A stretch of 64,000 bases of DNA. It comes from Geobacter sp. UBA6151. GTDB taxonomy: Bacteria; Desulfobacterota; Desulfuromonadia; Geobacterales; Pseudopelobacteraceae. Location of the stretch: contig DIUT01000065.1 in assembly GCA_002423105.1 (NCBI GenBank), positions 1 to 64,000 of the forward strand, given 5' to 3'. Below the pieces are notes generated by a model. The model was not told the origin of the DNA. It searched no databases and was given only the letters and a program-made list of their open reading frames with translations. The position numbers and the translations under genes were made by a program. Below are positions 40,687-49,777 of the stretch, piece by piece. Each line of letters starts with the position of its first letter. Within the stretch, counting starts at the first letter, position 1.

Positions 40687-42801
40687 ATGAAAACCCGGAT
40701 TTTGGCTTCATGTGTTGCAGTCACCAGTTGTCTGACCCTGCACGCAGCATGGGGGGCAGATGGTAGCCCTGCTGAACCTCCCTTGTTGATAGCCGCCAAC
40801 GGATCAACCGAAAAGGATCTGCTGCTCTTCATGGAAGAACAGGATCTGGTCACCGCCACCAAACGCCCCACCACCTTGCGCAAAGCCCCGGCCATCGCCA
40901 CCATCATTACCGCTGACGAAATCAGAAACATGGGCGCCCGCAACCTGCTGGACGTGCTGAAAACGGTGCCGGGCTTCGGCATCTCCATCAATGAGTTCAA
41001 TGCCATGATGGTGGAAGTACGCGGCATCAGAACCGCAACCAGTGAGAAGATCCTGGTCATGATCGATGGCCACTCCCTGAACAGGAACATCAATGGCAGC
41101 GCCTTGTATCGTGTCATCGGTATGCTTCCGATGGAGAATGTCAGGCAAATCGAGGTGGTGCGGGGGCCTGGCTCGGCACTGTACGGCAGCAACGCCTTTG
41201 TGGCCACCATCAACATCATCACCCGTAATGCCGAGGAGATTAACGGCCTGGAGCTAAAAACCGGCGGCGGTACATCCGATACCTATAAGGCAAACCTGAC
41301 CGGTGGCAAGCTGATCGGTGACAAGCTGACCATTTCCGGCAGCCTGGACCATTACCAGACCAACGGCCCCAAGCTGATGGTCGGAGCCGACACGCTGAGC
41401 GGTTCACCCTTTGCCTCCAGGGCGCCTGCTCCAGCCGACCTGAGCGAGAAACAAACTGAAGCTTTTGTGAAAATCGGCTACGGCGATTTCTCTTTTCGCG
41501 GTCAGTATCTCACCAAAAAGCAGGGCATGAACGTGGGCATCGTCTCGGCCCTTACCGATGATTCCAGCAAAACCCAGGTTGACAACTACTGGGGAGAACT
41601 GGCCTACAACCTGCGTCTGTCCGACACGTTTTCAGCAAACATGAAGTTCAGCTATGACTATTACGAGCAGGACCCCAACATGAAGATCTATCCCAATGGT
41701 TTTCGCGGGTTGTTTCCCGACGGGATGATCGGCAAACCGCTGGTCAAGGATCGCTCCATGGGCGGCGAACTGCAGGTGGATTGGGATATCTTTGAGGGAA
41801 ACCACCTGATTGCCGGGGTCTCGTTTGAAGAGATGCGGCAATACGACACCAGGCAGCTGGCCAACTTCAACCCATTGACCGGCGCTCCACTGAGTTCCGT
41901 TCAGGAGGTGGCCAACTGGAATAAAAACGCCACCCGCCAGATTCTTGCAGCCTATCTACAGGACGAATGGCAACTGCCCTACGACCTGAACCTGACAACC
42001 GGCCTGCGCTACGACCATTACAGCGACTTCGGCGACACCATCAACCCCAGGGTGGGGCTGGTCTGGAGTTTTCTGGAAAACGCCGACCTGAAACTGCTCT
42101 ACGGCCAGGCCTTCCGGGCGCCCAACTTTGTGGAACTTTACAATATCAACAACTCGGCCCTGATCGGCAACCCCGACCTCAAGCCGGAAAAAATCCAGAC
42201 CTATGAAGCCAGCCTGGCCTGGCGCCTCAACCGCTTTTTTGCCGCCAATCTGAACTATTTTTACAGCACCATCCATGATCAAATCGGCTGGCGACCATCA
42301 ACCACGGCAGGTCAGCCAGCCATCAACGCCAATATCGGCAAAACCGAAACTCAGGGTATAGAACTGGGAGCAAACGGCGCCTATGGAGCGGACCTGTATT
42401 GGAAACTGGCCTATACCTGGCAGGACCCCCGTGACGCTACAACCGACAGACGGCTGCCCTATGTGCCTTCCCACCGCGCCTCAGGTAGCATCAACTATGC
42501 CCTGACCAAATATCTGAACCTGCACACCGACGTACTCTGGACCGGGCCACGCCCGCGCGACACCGGTGATACACGCCCCGATGTTCCGGCATTTGCCACG
42601 GTGGACCTGGCCGTAACCCTGAAAAACTTCTACAAGACCCTGGAAATTCAGGCCACGGTACGTAACATCTTTGACCAGCGCCATCGGGACCCGGACAGCT
42701 CCGGGGGAAATGTTAACCTGGCCAGAACAGGGCCGAAGGTTCCCGGCGATTTCCCCCGTGAAGGAATCTCGGCCTTTGTGACCGCATCATACAAATTTTA
42801 G
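40687..42801 (+). CDS. TonB-dependent outer-membrane receptor
   Basis: 704 residues from ATG 40687 (GAGGG upstream; the 19-codon extension lacks an RBS). Signal peptide ASCVAVTSCLTLHAAWGA. A TonB-box-like LLLFMEEQDLVTATKRP is followed by the plug domain (TIITADEIRNMGARNLLDVLKTVPGFGI, EKILVMIDGHSLNRNINGSA, ENVRQIEVVRGPGSALYGSNAFVATINIIT) and a 22-strand barrel ending in ASYKF with terminal Phe. NFVELYNINNSALIGNPDLKPEKIQTYEASL is typical of the late barrel. It imports a scarce ligand (cobalamin, siderophore or other) with TonB energy. Ligand unknown; cassette B follows 43 bases later. Confidence 0.9.
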   Translation: MKTRILASCVAVTSCLTLHAAWGADGSPAEPPLLIAANGSTEKDLLLFMEEQDLVTATKRPTTLRKAPAIATIITADEIRNMGARNLLDVLKTVPGFGISINEFNAMMVEVRGIRTATSEKILVMIDGHSLNRNINGSALYRVIGMLPMENVRQIEVVRGPGSALYGSNAFVATINIITRNAEEINGLELKTGGGTSDTYKANLTGGKLIGDKLTISGSLDHYQTNGPKLMVGADTLSGSPFASRAPAPADLSEKQTEAFVKIGYGDFSFRGQYLTKKQGMNVGIVSALTDDSSKTQVDNYWGELAYNLRLSDTFSANMKFSYDYYEQDPNMKIYPNGFRGLFPDGMIGKPLVKDRSMGGELQVDWDIFEGNHLIAGVSFEEMRQYDTRQLANFNPLTGAPLSSVQEVANWNKNATRQILAAYLQDEWQLPYDLNLTTGLRYDHYSDFGDTINPRVGLVWSFLENADLKLLYGQAFRAPNFVELYNINNSALIGNPDLKPEKIQTYEASLAWRLNRFFAANLNYFYSTIHDQIGWRPSTTAGQPAINANIGKTETQGIELGANGAYGADLYWKLAYTWQDPRDATTDRRLPYVPSHRASGSINYALTKYLNLHTDVLWTGPRPRDTGDTRPDVPAFATVDLAVTLKNFYKTLEIQATVRNIFDQRHRDPDSSGGNVNLARTGPKVPGDFPREGISAFVTASYKF

Positions 42802-42844
42802 CCACGAAATCTTGCATGAACAACAAGGTTACCAGGAGACAACA

Positions 42845-43648
42845 ATGAAGTGCTTTATTGTACTGGCCGGACTTGTTTATATACTGCTGTCTTCCGCAAC
42901 GCTTCCGGCCCAGGCAGGCACAACCGAAGCTCGCGTACGTGCTTCCCAAAAACTGCTGGTCTGCATCTGGCCGGATTACTATGGTATTACCTATCGCAAC
43001 CCCAAAACACTACAGCTTACAGGCATTGATATTGATCTGGCCCATGAATTCGCACACGATCTCGGCTCCGGAGTAAAGCCGGTGTTTGTGGACAGTTCAT
43101 TCTCCCGGTTGATTGCTGATATTTCAAACGGCAGCTGTGATGTCGCGATGTTCGCCATTGGCATTACGGCTGCGCGGGCAGAAAAACTGCGCTTTACCAA
43201 ACCAACCTTGCGCAGCGATATCTATGCCATTACCACAAAGAGCAACCGGCGCATAAAAGAATGGGCTGATATTGATCGTAACGGCATTGTCGTTGCAGTG
43301 GCAAAGGGCACCTATCACGAGCCGGTGATGCGGGAAAAACTGAAAAAGGCATCATTACTGGTTGCCGACACCCCCTTTGCACGGGAACAGGAAGTGGAAT
43401 CAGGACGCGCGGATCTGTTCATGACCGATTACCCTTACAGCCAGCGCATGCTTGCCACAACCGACTGGGCACGTTTGTTGTCATCGCCGACGCCGTACCA
43501 CCTGACTTCCTATGCCTACGCTGTGAAGCCCGGCGATGCAAAATGGCACGCCCGCGTCGAACGTTTTGTGGAGGATATCAAGCGTGACGGACGCCTGATG
43601 ACAGCCGCCAGACGGCACAAACTCGAAACGATTGTGATCTCTGAGTAA
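42845..43648 (+). CDS. SBP_bac_3-type periplasmic binding protein (cassette B)
   Basis: 267 residues from ATG 42845 with CAGGAGA eight bases upstream. Signal peptide VLAGLVYILLSSATLPAQAG. The polar amino acid binding-protein fold shows LLVCIWPDYYGITYRNPKTLQLTGIDIDLAHEFAHDLG, DVAMFAIGITAARAEKLRFTKPTLRSDIYAI and GRADLFMTDYPYSQRML. No ABC permease or ATPase follows; a hybrid kinase begins inside its stop (TAATG). It likely senses an amino acid or dipeptide-like ligand and hands the signal to a kinase. Confidence 0.82.
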   Translation: MKCFIVLAGLVYILLSSATLPAQAGTTEARVRASQKLLVCIWPDYYGITYRNPKTLQLTGIDIDLAHEFAHDLGSGVKPVFVDSSFSRLIADISNGSCDVAMFAIGITAARAEKLRFTKPTLRSDIYAITTKSNRRIKEWADIDRNGIVVAVAKGTYHEPVMREKLKKASLLVADTPFAREQEVESGRADLFMTDYPYSQRMLATTDWARLLSSPTPYHLTSYAYAVKPGDAKWHARVERFVEDIKRDGRLMTAARRHKLETIVISE

Positions 43649-46257
43649 TGAACGATTTCGGATCCGCACCAATAATCAAGCAGGTATCATCTGTCCGGCA
43701 TTACGGCTTTATCGGACTGATGACCTGTTTTGTACTCGGCATTCTGATCAGCACCGTTTATACCCTGCATCGCCTGCACGAAGATGCCATTGAAACCCAC
43801 TTTACCCTTGGGGCGATGTATGCGCGGACCTTTGAAGATCATCTGACGCAAAGCTGCAACTTCATTGACAGCACCCTCACCAACCAGATTAACGAGATCA
43901 CTCCGGGAAAACCACCTGAAGCCATGGAGAAAGGTTTCAAGGCATCGTTGCTGAACATGCCCTACCTACGCTCCCTGTCACTGGTTGACAGCAGCGGAAC
44001 GATCATTGCCAGTTCCAATCCCCGGAATAACGAACGTCATCTGTCCGAAGGCTACAGACCGGTCATGAACGAAGCTGCCGGATTTCTGCGCATAGGAAAG
44101 CCGTGGCTTGGGCGCGATTTTGCTGATGGCCATGAACTGCTTGACGCGTCTCCGGTTACGCCGGACAATCTCGGTTTCATCCCCCTGATACGGACTTTTG
44201 AGCGAAAAGGGGTTCCGCATACCATGATTGCAACCCTCAACCCCGACTATTTCATAAATTATTACCGGCAAATGCTGGGCTCTGGGGAAGATCAGGTTGA
44301 ACTGCTGCGCTATGACGGAACACCCCTGCTTTTTACCGGTAACAAAAAGCTGCTGGGCGATCCATCCCGCAACAAGGCTTTTATCTCGCATCTGGAAGAG
44401 CGAGAGTTTGGAAAATTTGAGCGGGTTGACTCAGGATATTCGCCAAGCCTTGTCTCCTACCGGGCCTCACGTCTCTACCCGTTGGTCATCGTTACCCAGA
44501 CAGACCGTAATCGTGCCCTGGCCCAGTGGGAAAATGAAAAAAAACGGCTACTGCTGGTTGTTCTGCCGTCTCTGCTGCTGATCGTTGTGGCGTCAATGCT
44601 TTTATACCGCCGTCAGCGCCGTGTCCAGGCGGAGCGGATCGAGACAGAGCGACGCGAATATGAACGATTTGCCTCAACAGTGTTTGATACGGTGGCCGAG
44701 GCAGTGCTTGCGACAGATGCCAAAGCCAGGATTGTGCTGGTAAATCCGGCATTGAGCCGCGTCACCGGCTATACCCCGGAAGAACTTCTGGGCAAGACGC
44801 CCTCCCTGTTTTCCACCGGTCTGCACGACAGGGCTTTTTACCGTCAGATGTGGAGCGCGCTGAAGCAGACCGGTTTTTGGGAGGGGGAGATCCATAACTG
44901 CCGCAAAGACGGCAAGCTGTGGATTGTATGGGCCTCCATAAGCCGCGTCTGTGATACCGACGGGCGGGTCACCCACTATGTTGCCGGCTATTCGGATATC
45001 ACCGATCGCAAGCAGATGGAGGAATCGTTGCGTTCTGCCAAGGAGTTGGCAGAATCAGCAACCCTGGCCAAGAGCGAATTTCTCGCCGCAATGAGCCATG
45101 AAATCCGCACCCCCATGAACGGGGTTATCGGAATGACAGAATTGCTGCTGGATACCCGGCTTGACGAAGAGCAGCAAAAATATGCCCGGATTGTCCAGAA
45201 CTGCGGTGAAAATCTGCTGGAATTAATCAACGATATCCTTGATTTTTCAAAGATAGAAGCGCGCCACCTTACGCTTGAAGAGATGCCCTTTGATCTTCGG
45301 GCCACGGTTGAAGAGACTCTGGAAATTGTGGCTCCGAAGGCAGTTAAAAAAGGACTCGAACTCACCACGCGGGTTGATCCGGCAGTTCCCCGGGAGGTTA
45401 TCGGCGACCCTGGCAGGTTGCGGCAGATACTGATGAACCTGGTGGGCAATGCAATAAAATTCACCGGGACGGGGGATGTTGCAGTCAGCGCCGAACTGTT
45501 TGCGTCCGGCGCTGAACCGTTGCAGATCAGATTCAAGGTCACGGACACCGGCATCGGCATCGCAACAGACCGTATTGACGCGATATTTGAGCCGTTCACC
45601 CAGGCAGACGGCTCCACCACCAGAAAGTATGGCGGAACCGGCCTGGGGCTGGCCATCTGCAAACAGCTTTGCCAGCTCATGGGGGGTGATATCGGTGTCG
45701 AAAGCAAAGCAGGCCACGGCTCGACCTTCTGGTTCACCGCCCGCTTCAGGCAGGTAGCAGCAACGGCTGAACCGGCAGATTGCTTAAAAATTTCCGGCAC
45801 GGATGACAACGGTGCAAACCGGCAGCCTTCAGACAATGAAGTCAGCCACAGCACTGCAAGAATCCTGCTGGCAGAAGACAATCCGGTGAACCAGGCGGTT
45901 GCGCTTGGGGTGCTGAAAAAACTGGGCTATCAGACAGATGCTGTGGCAAACGGCCGGGAGGCGCTTGAAGCGCTTTCGCGCACACCGTACCATCTAGTGC
46001 TCATGGACTGCCAGATGCCGGAAATGGATGGATTTGAAACCACGTCGGCCATCAGAAACGCCACAACAAACGTGCTCGACCCCACAGTGCCGATCATCGC
46101 CATGACCGCCAACGCCATGCAGGGTGACAGAGACCGTTGCCTGAAGGCAGGCATGAACGATTACTTAAGCAAACCGGTGAGGCAGGATCTGCTGAAACAG
46201 ATGCTGGAAAAATGGTTGACACCGCCTCAACAGCAGCCCCGGGAGCCGACGTGCTGA
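43648..46257 (+). CDS. Hybrid histidine kinase (Cache-like, PAS, HisKA, HATPase, REC)
   Basis: 869 residues. TM1 about 22-42, periplasmic double-Cache-like sensor with LRSLSLVDSSGTIIASSNPRNN and PWLGRDFADG, TM2 about 304-324. The PAS domain (about 345-455) includes VLVNPALSRVTGYTPEELLGKTPSLFSTGLHD. HisKA has AMSHEIRTPMNGVIGMTELLLDT (His about 484), HATPase has NLVGNAIKFT and TGTGIGI-type boxes, and the C-terminal receiver (RILLAEDNPVNQAVALGVLKKLGYQ) has phospho-Asp about 786 in LVLMDCQMPEMDG. It lacks an Hpt domain, so phosphotransfer must continue elsewhere. Coupled to the binding protein upstream. Confidence 0.88.
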   Translation: MNDFGSAPIIKQVSSVRHYGFIGLMTCFVLGILISTVYTLHRLHEDAIETHFTLGAMYARTFEDHLTQSCNFIDSTLTNQINEITPGKPPEAMEKGFKASLLNMPYLRSLSLVDSSGTIIASSNPRNNERHLSEGYRPVMNEAAGFLRIGKPWLGRDFADGHELLDASPVTPDNLGFIPLIRTFERKGVPHTMIATLNPDYFINYYRQMLGSGEDQVELLRYDGTPLLFTGNKKLLGDPSRNKAFISHLEEREFGKFERVDSGYSPSLVSYRASRLYPLVIVTQTDRNRALAQWENEKKRLLLVVLPSLLLIVVASMLLYRRQRRVQAERIETERREYERFASTVFDTVAEAVLATDAKARIVLVNPALSRVTGYTPEELLGKTPSLFSTGLHDRAFYRQMWSALKQTGFWEGEIHNCRKDGKLWIVWASISRVCDTDGRVTHYVAGYSDITDRKQMEESLRSAKELAESATLAKSEFLAAMSHEIRTPMNGVIGMTELLLDTRLDEEQQKYARIVQNCGENLLELINDILDFSKIEARHLTLEEMPFDLRATVEETLEIVAPKAVKKGLELTTRVDPAVPREVIGDPGRLRQILMNLVGNAIKFTGTGDVAVSAELFASGAEPLQIRFKVTDTGIGIATDRIDAIFEPFTQADGSTTRKYGGTGLGLAICKQLCQLMGGDIGVESKAGHGSTFWFTARFRQVAATAEPADCLKISGTDDNGANRQPSDNEVSHSTARILLAEDNPVNQAVALGVLKKLGYQTDAVANGREALEALSRTPYHLVLMDCQMPEMDGFETTSAIRNATTNVLDPTVPIIAMTANAMQGDRDRCLKAGMNDYLSKPVRQDLLKQMLEKWLTPPQQQPREPTC

Positions 46258-47150
46258 ATAAACGACCCACTCGCACTATCTTTTATTCCATGCTGACAGC
46301 GCTGCTGATGTTCAGTCTGCTGCTGGCCTCCTCGCCGGTCCATGCCGCACGGGTGCTGATTGTCGGTGATCTGAACTATCCCTTCGTGGCCGATGTGGCA
46401 AATGGCATACGCTCAGCTCTGCGGACCACCATCGGCGAATACCCCATCGCAAGCGCTAGGGGCAGGCTTGCGACAATTGTAGAGCAGGAACGGGCTCAGG
46501 TGGTCGTCGCCCTGGGCAACAGCGCCGTTACCGAAGCCATGCATCTGCCGCCTGAGATATCCGTGGTCTACGGACTGGTGGTCTCACCTCCCAGAAGCAA
46601 CAGAAGCAACATAACCGGCGTCTACATGGCCCCCCCGGCCAGTGAATACATCACCACCATCAGGCGCTATTTCCCGGCCATCGGCAAAGTTGCGGTTGCT
46701 GGCAGCCCGGCTGTAGTCCGCTCACTGGCAACAGGCGGCATGCCCCAGGTAACAACCTATCAAGTCGACAACGCCATCGATCTGGTACATACCATCTCCC
46801 GCCTGTCCGACTTCCAGGCGTTACTGTTGCTGCCGGATGCCAACCTGTTGACCAGCTCCGCCATGGAAAGCATCTTTGCCTTCTCCTTCAGAAACAACAT
46901 CCCGCTGTTGGGCATCTCGGAAGCAAATGTCAGACAAGGTTCACTTTTTGCGCTGGTTTTTGAACCAAAGACCGTCAGCAGGCAGATCGGTGAAAAAGTA
47001 CAAAGCATTCTCAACGGCAATGACGCCAGCGAACTGCCGCATTCGCCTCCCGGCAAATTCAATCTGTTCATCAACAGCAATACAGCCAGAAAAATGGAGA
47101 TCACCATACCTGCCGAACTGCTGAAAAAAGCCAGAAAGGTCTACCCATGA
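46251..47150 (+). CDS. ABC_sub_bind-type periplasmic binding protein (cassette B)
   Basis: 299 residues from GTG 46251 with GGGAG about five bases upstream; it overlaps the kinase stop. ATG 46290 is an alternative and the longer frame to 46137 is unlikely. Signal peptide MLTALLMFSLLLASSPVHAAR. ARVLIVGDLNYPFVADVANGIRSAL, VVALGNSAVTEAMHLPPEISVVYGLV, NITGVYMAPPASEYITTIRRYFPAIGKVAVAG and IPLLGISEANVRQGSLFALVFEPKTVSRQIGEKV match the ABC_sub_bind (TrpX-like) family. Again no transporter partner, and a second hybrid kinase overlaps its end (ATGA). Confidence 0.75.
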   Translation: MLNKRPTRTIFYSMLTALLMFSLLLASSPVHAARVLIVGDLNYPFVADVANGIRSALRTTIGEYPIASARGRLATIVEQERAQVVVALGNSAVTEAMHLPPEISVVYGLVVSPPRSNRSNITGVYMAPPASEYITTIRRYFPAIGKVAVAGSPAVVRSLATGGMPQVTTYQVDNAIDLVHTISRLSDFQALLLLPDANLLTSSAMESIFAFSFRNNIPLLGISEANVRQGSLFALVFEPKTVSRQIGEKVQSILNGNDASELPHSPPGKFNLFINSNTARKMEITIPAELLKKARKVYP

Positions 47151-49777
47151 GCAACAGCGCATTCATGAGCCGTCTGCGGAACATAATGCCGCTAACTTTC
47201 AGAGGGCAGGCTGTGCTGTTTCTTGTTCCTGTTGTTGTTATGATTTCGCTGGTCTACACCCTTGAGTCCGTTTCGACGGAACGGAGAATTCTGCAGACCG
47301 AAATCATCAACAAAGGGGAAACCATCGCCTCCATCAGCGCCAGAAACGCCGAAATCGCCGTGCTCTCGGAAAATCCGGAACAGCTGCAGCAGGCTGCGCG
47401 CTCCATCATGGAAATCAAGGATGTGACGTTCGTAACCTTTTTTAATAAACAGTTTGACACACTGCTGCATGAAGGCAAACCCCGCCCCCTGGATAACCGC
47501 CTGAAAACCACCGATGGAACGGCCGTACAGTTCCTGAAGCATGACGATCTGTACGAATTCATTGCACCGGTTGTCTCGGTGCGCGCCAGTGAAGAGCTGT
47601 TTCTTCTGGAAGCCCAGGATGCTCCGCAACTTCGGGAACATGTCGGCTGGGTACGCATCGGTCTTTCCCGTGAGGTCATGGTCAGATCGGAGCGTGGTAT
47701 TTTGCTGCGCAGCAGCATTCTGGCCGTGGTGTTTACCATTGCCGGAGTAGCCCTGGCCTATTTGTTCATCTCGCTGGCCACCCGCCCCCTGCATGCCCTG
47801 ATTTCAGCAGTAAAGGATGTCAGAGCCGGAGAACACCCCGAAGTGGCGGTCACCTCTCCCGACAGCGAAATCGGCAAGCTGACAGCTGAATTCAACCGGA
47901 TGAGCCATGCCATCCGGGAGCGCGAGGAGTTTCTTAACAATATCATCGAGAACATTCCGCACATGATTTTTGTCAAGGATGCGGAGGAACTCCGCTTTGT
48001 GCGATTCAACAAGGCAGGTGAAGAACTTCTGGGCTACAACAGGGAAGAACTTTACGGAAAAAGCAGCCACGAACTTTTCCCGAAGGAGCAGGCCGACCTT
48101 TTTGTTGCAAAGGACCGGACGGCTCTCAGCAGCGGAGAGCTTCTGGATATTCCCGAAGAGTCACTCCTGACCGCCACCAAAGGCGAACGGATACTGCACT
48201 CCAAGAAGATTCCGATTGCGGATCACAACGGTATCCCGCGTTTTCTGCTGGGCATTTCCGAAGACATCACCGAACGCAAACAGACGGAAAGTGAATTGGC
48301 ACAGCACCGCAACCGGCTTGAAGAACTGGTGACTGAACGGACCGCCCAGTTGACCGTTGCCAAGGAGCAGGCTGAAAGCGCCAACCGGGCCAAAAGCGAG
48401 TTTCTTTCCCGCATGAGCCATGAACTGCGCACCCCGCTTAATGCCATTCTGGGGTATGCCCAGATTCTGCGGCGTCAGGACAACCTGACCGAGGCCCAGC
48501 GCCAGCAACTGACAATCATGCGCAGCAGCGGCGAGCATCTGCTCAACCTGATCAACGACATTCTGGACGTAGGCAAGATCGAGGCGAACCGGATGGAGGT
48601 TGAAGCAAACGCCTTTGATCTGCATGCCCTGGTGCGCCAGGTTTTCAACCTGACCAGGCTGCAGGCCGAGGAAAAGGAGCTGCGCTTTGAATATAAAGCC
48701 GACGCATCACTGCCGGTCTATGTGCAGGGGGATGAGCGCAAACTGCGCCAGATCATGCTGAACCTGCTTTCAAATGCCGTCAAGTATACCCGCAGAGGCA
48801 GCGTCACCCTGCGTGTCGGCTACGGTCACGACGGAACGGACCGTTTCCGCTGTGAGGTGGCTGATACCGGCATCGGCATTCCCGCCAACAAACTGGAAAG
48901 CATCTTTGAACCGTTCATACAACTGGAAATCGTTGCCCAGGCCCGTGAAGGGACCGGCCTGGGGCTCAATATAACCCGGCGGCTGTTGGATCTTATGGGA
49001 GGCAGCCTGACCGTGGAAAGTGAACCGGGCAAAGGAAGTATCTTCAGCTTTGAACTTGCCTTACCCTCAATCAGCGGTTACGGGATCGATCCGGAGCAGT
49101 CAGTATGCCGCATCACCGGTTATCAGGGAGCACGCAGGAGAATACTGGTGGTTGACGACATCATCGGCAACACCTCCATGCTGCTTTCCCTGCTGGAACC
49201 GCTGGGCTTTGATCTGGATACGGCCCAACATGGCAGGGAAGCGCTGCAACTGGCCTTGGAACATCGGCCGGATCTGGTGTTGATGGACCTTGTCATGCCG
49301 GAAATGGAAGGAGTGGAAACGGCACAGCGCATGCGCGCCGATTCCCGGCTGGCCACCGTACGAATCATCGGCACATCGGCCACAGTGACGGCAAGCACCT
49401 ACAAGGAACAGTTTGTCACCCTGTGCGACGACTTTGTCGAAAAACCGATCAGGATCGAACTGCTGCTGGAGAAGATCGGCAGCCTGCTGGGCATTGTCTG
49501 GGAGCTGTCCGATAATGTCATACCGGACACGCACAGCAATGTCGCAGCTCAGAAACAGGCTGAACCGCTGACCTCTCCGCCTGCCCATGAACTGGACGAA
49601 CTGTATGAACTGGCCAGACTCGGGGACATGCTGAAGATCGAACAATGGGCAACTGCACTGAAAGAGAAAGAAATCAGCTATACCTGCTTCGCCGACACAC
49701 TGCTGGAACTGGCCAGAAGTTTCAAATCCAGGGCCATTCTGGCACTGGTGGAGCAACACAGGGGAGATGATGCATGA
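47147..49777 (+). CDS. Hybrid histidine kinase (HAMP, PAS, HisKA, HATPase, REC)
   Basis: 876 residues. TM1 about 18-38, periplasmic sensor, TM2 about 185-207, HAMP to about 260, PAS about 265-385 (NNIIENIPHMIFVKDAEELRFVRFNKAGEELLGYNREEL). HisKA has RMSHELRTPLNAILGYAQIL (His about 424), and HATPase has NLLSNAVKYT and GTGLGLNITRRLLDLMGG. The receiver RRILVVDDIIGNTSMLLSLLEPLGF has phospho-Asp about 713 in LVLMDLVMPEMEG. A helical tail of about 70 residues follows. It probably works with the binding protein upstream and passes phosphate to the receiver-kinase downstream (ATGA overlap). Confidence 0.88.
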   Translation: MSNSAFMSRLRNIMPLTFRGQAVLFLVPVVVMISLVYTLESVSTERRILQTEIINKGETIASISARNAEIAVLSENPEQLQQAARSIMEIKDVTFVTFFNKQFDTLLHEGKPRPLDNRLKTTDGTAVQFLKHDDLYEFIAPVVSVRASEELFLLEAQDAPQLREHVGWVRIGLSREVMVRSERGILLRSSILAVVFTIAGVALAYLFISLATRPLHALISAVKDVRAGEHPEVAVTSPDSEIGKLTAEFNRMSHAIREREEFLNNIIENIPHMIFVKDAEELRFVRFNKAGEELLGYNREELYGKSSHELFPKEQADLFVAKDRTALSSGELLDIPEESLLTATKGERILHSKKIPIADHNGIPRFLLGISEDITERKQTESELAQHRNRLEELVTERTAQLTVAKEQAESANRAKSEFLSRMSHELRTPLNAILGYAQILRRQDNLTEAQRQQLTIMRSSGEHLLNLINDILDVGKIEANRMEVEANAFDLHALVRQVFNLTRLQAEEKELRFEYKADASLPVYVQGDERKLRQIMLNLLSNAVKYTRRGSVTLRVGYGHDGTDRFRCEVADTGIGIPANKLESIFEPFIQLEIVAQAREGTGLGLNITRRLLDLMGGSLTVESEPGKGSIFSFELALPSISGYGIDPEQSVCRITGYQGARRRILVVDDIIGNTSMLLSLLEPLGFDLDTAQHGREALQLALEHRPDLVLMDLVMPEMEGVETAQRMRADSRLATVRIIGTSATVTASTYKEQFVTLCDDFVEKPIRIELLLEKIGSLLGIVWELSDNVIPDTHSNVAAQKQAEPLTSPPAHELDELYELARLGDMLKIEQWATALKEKEISYTCFADTLLELARSFKSRAILALVEQHRGDDA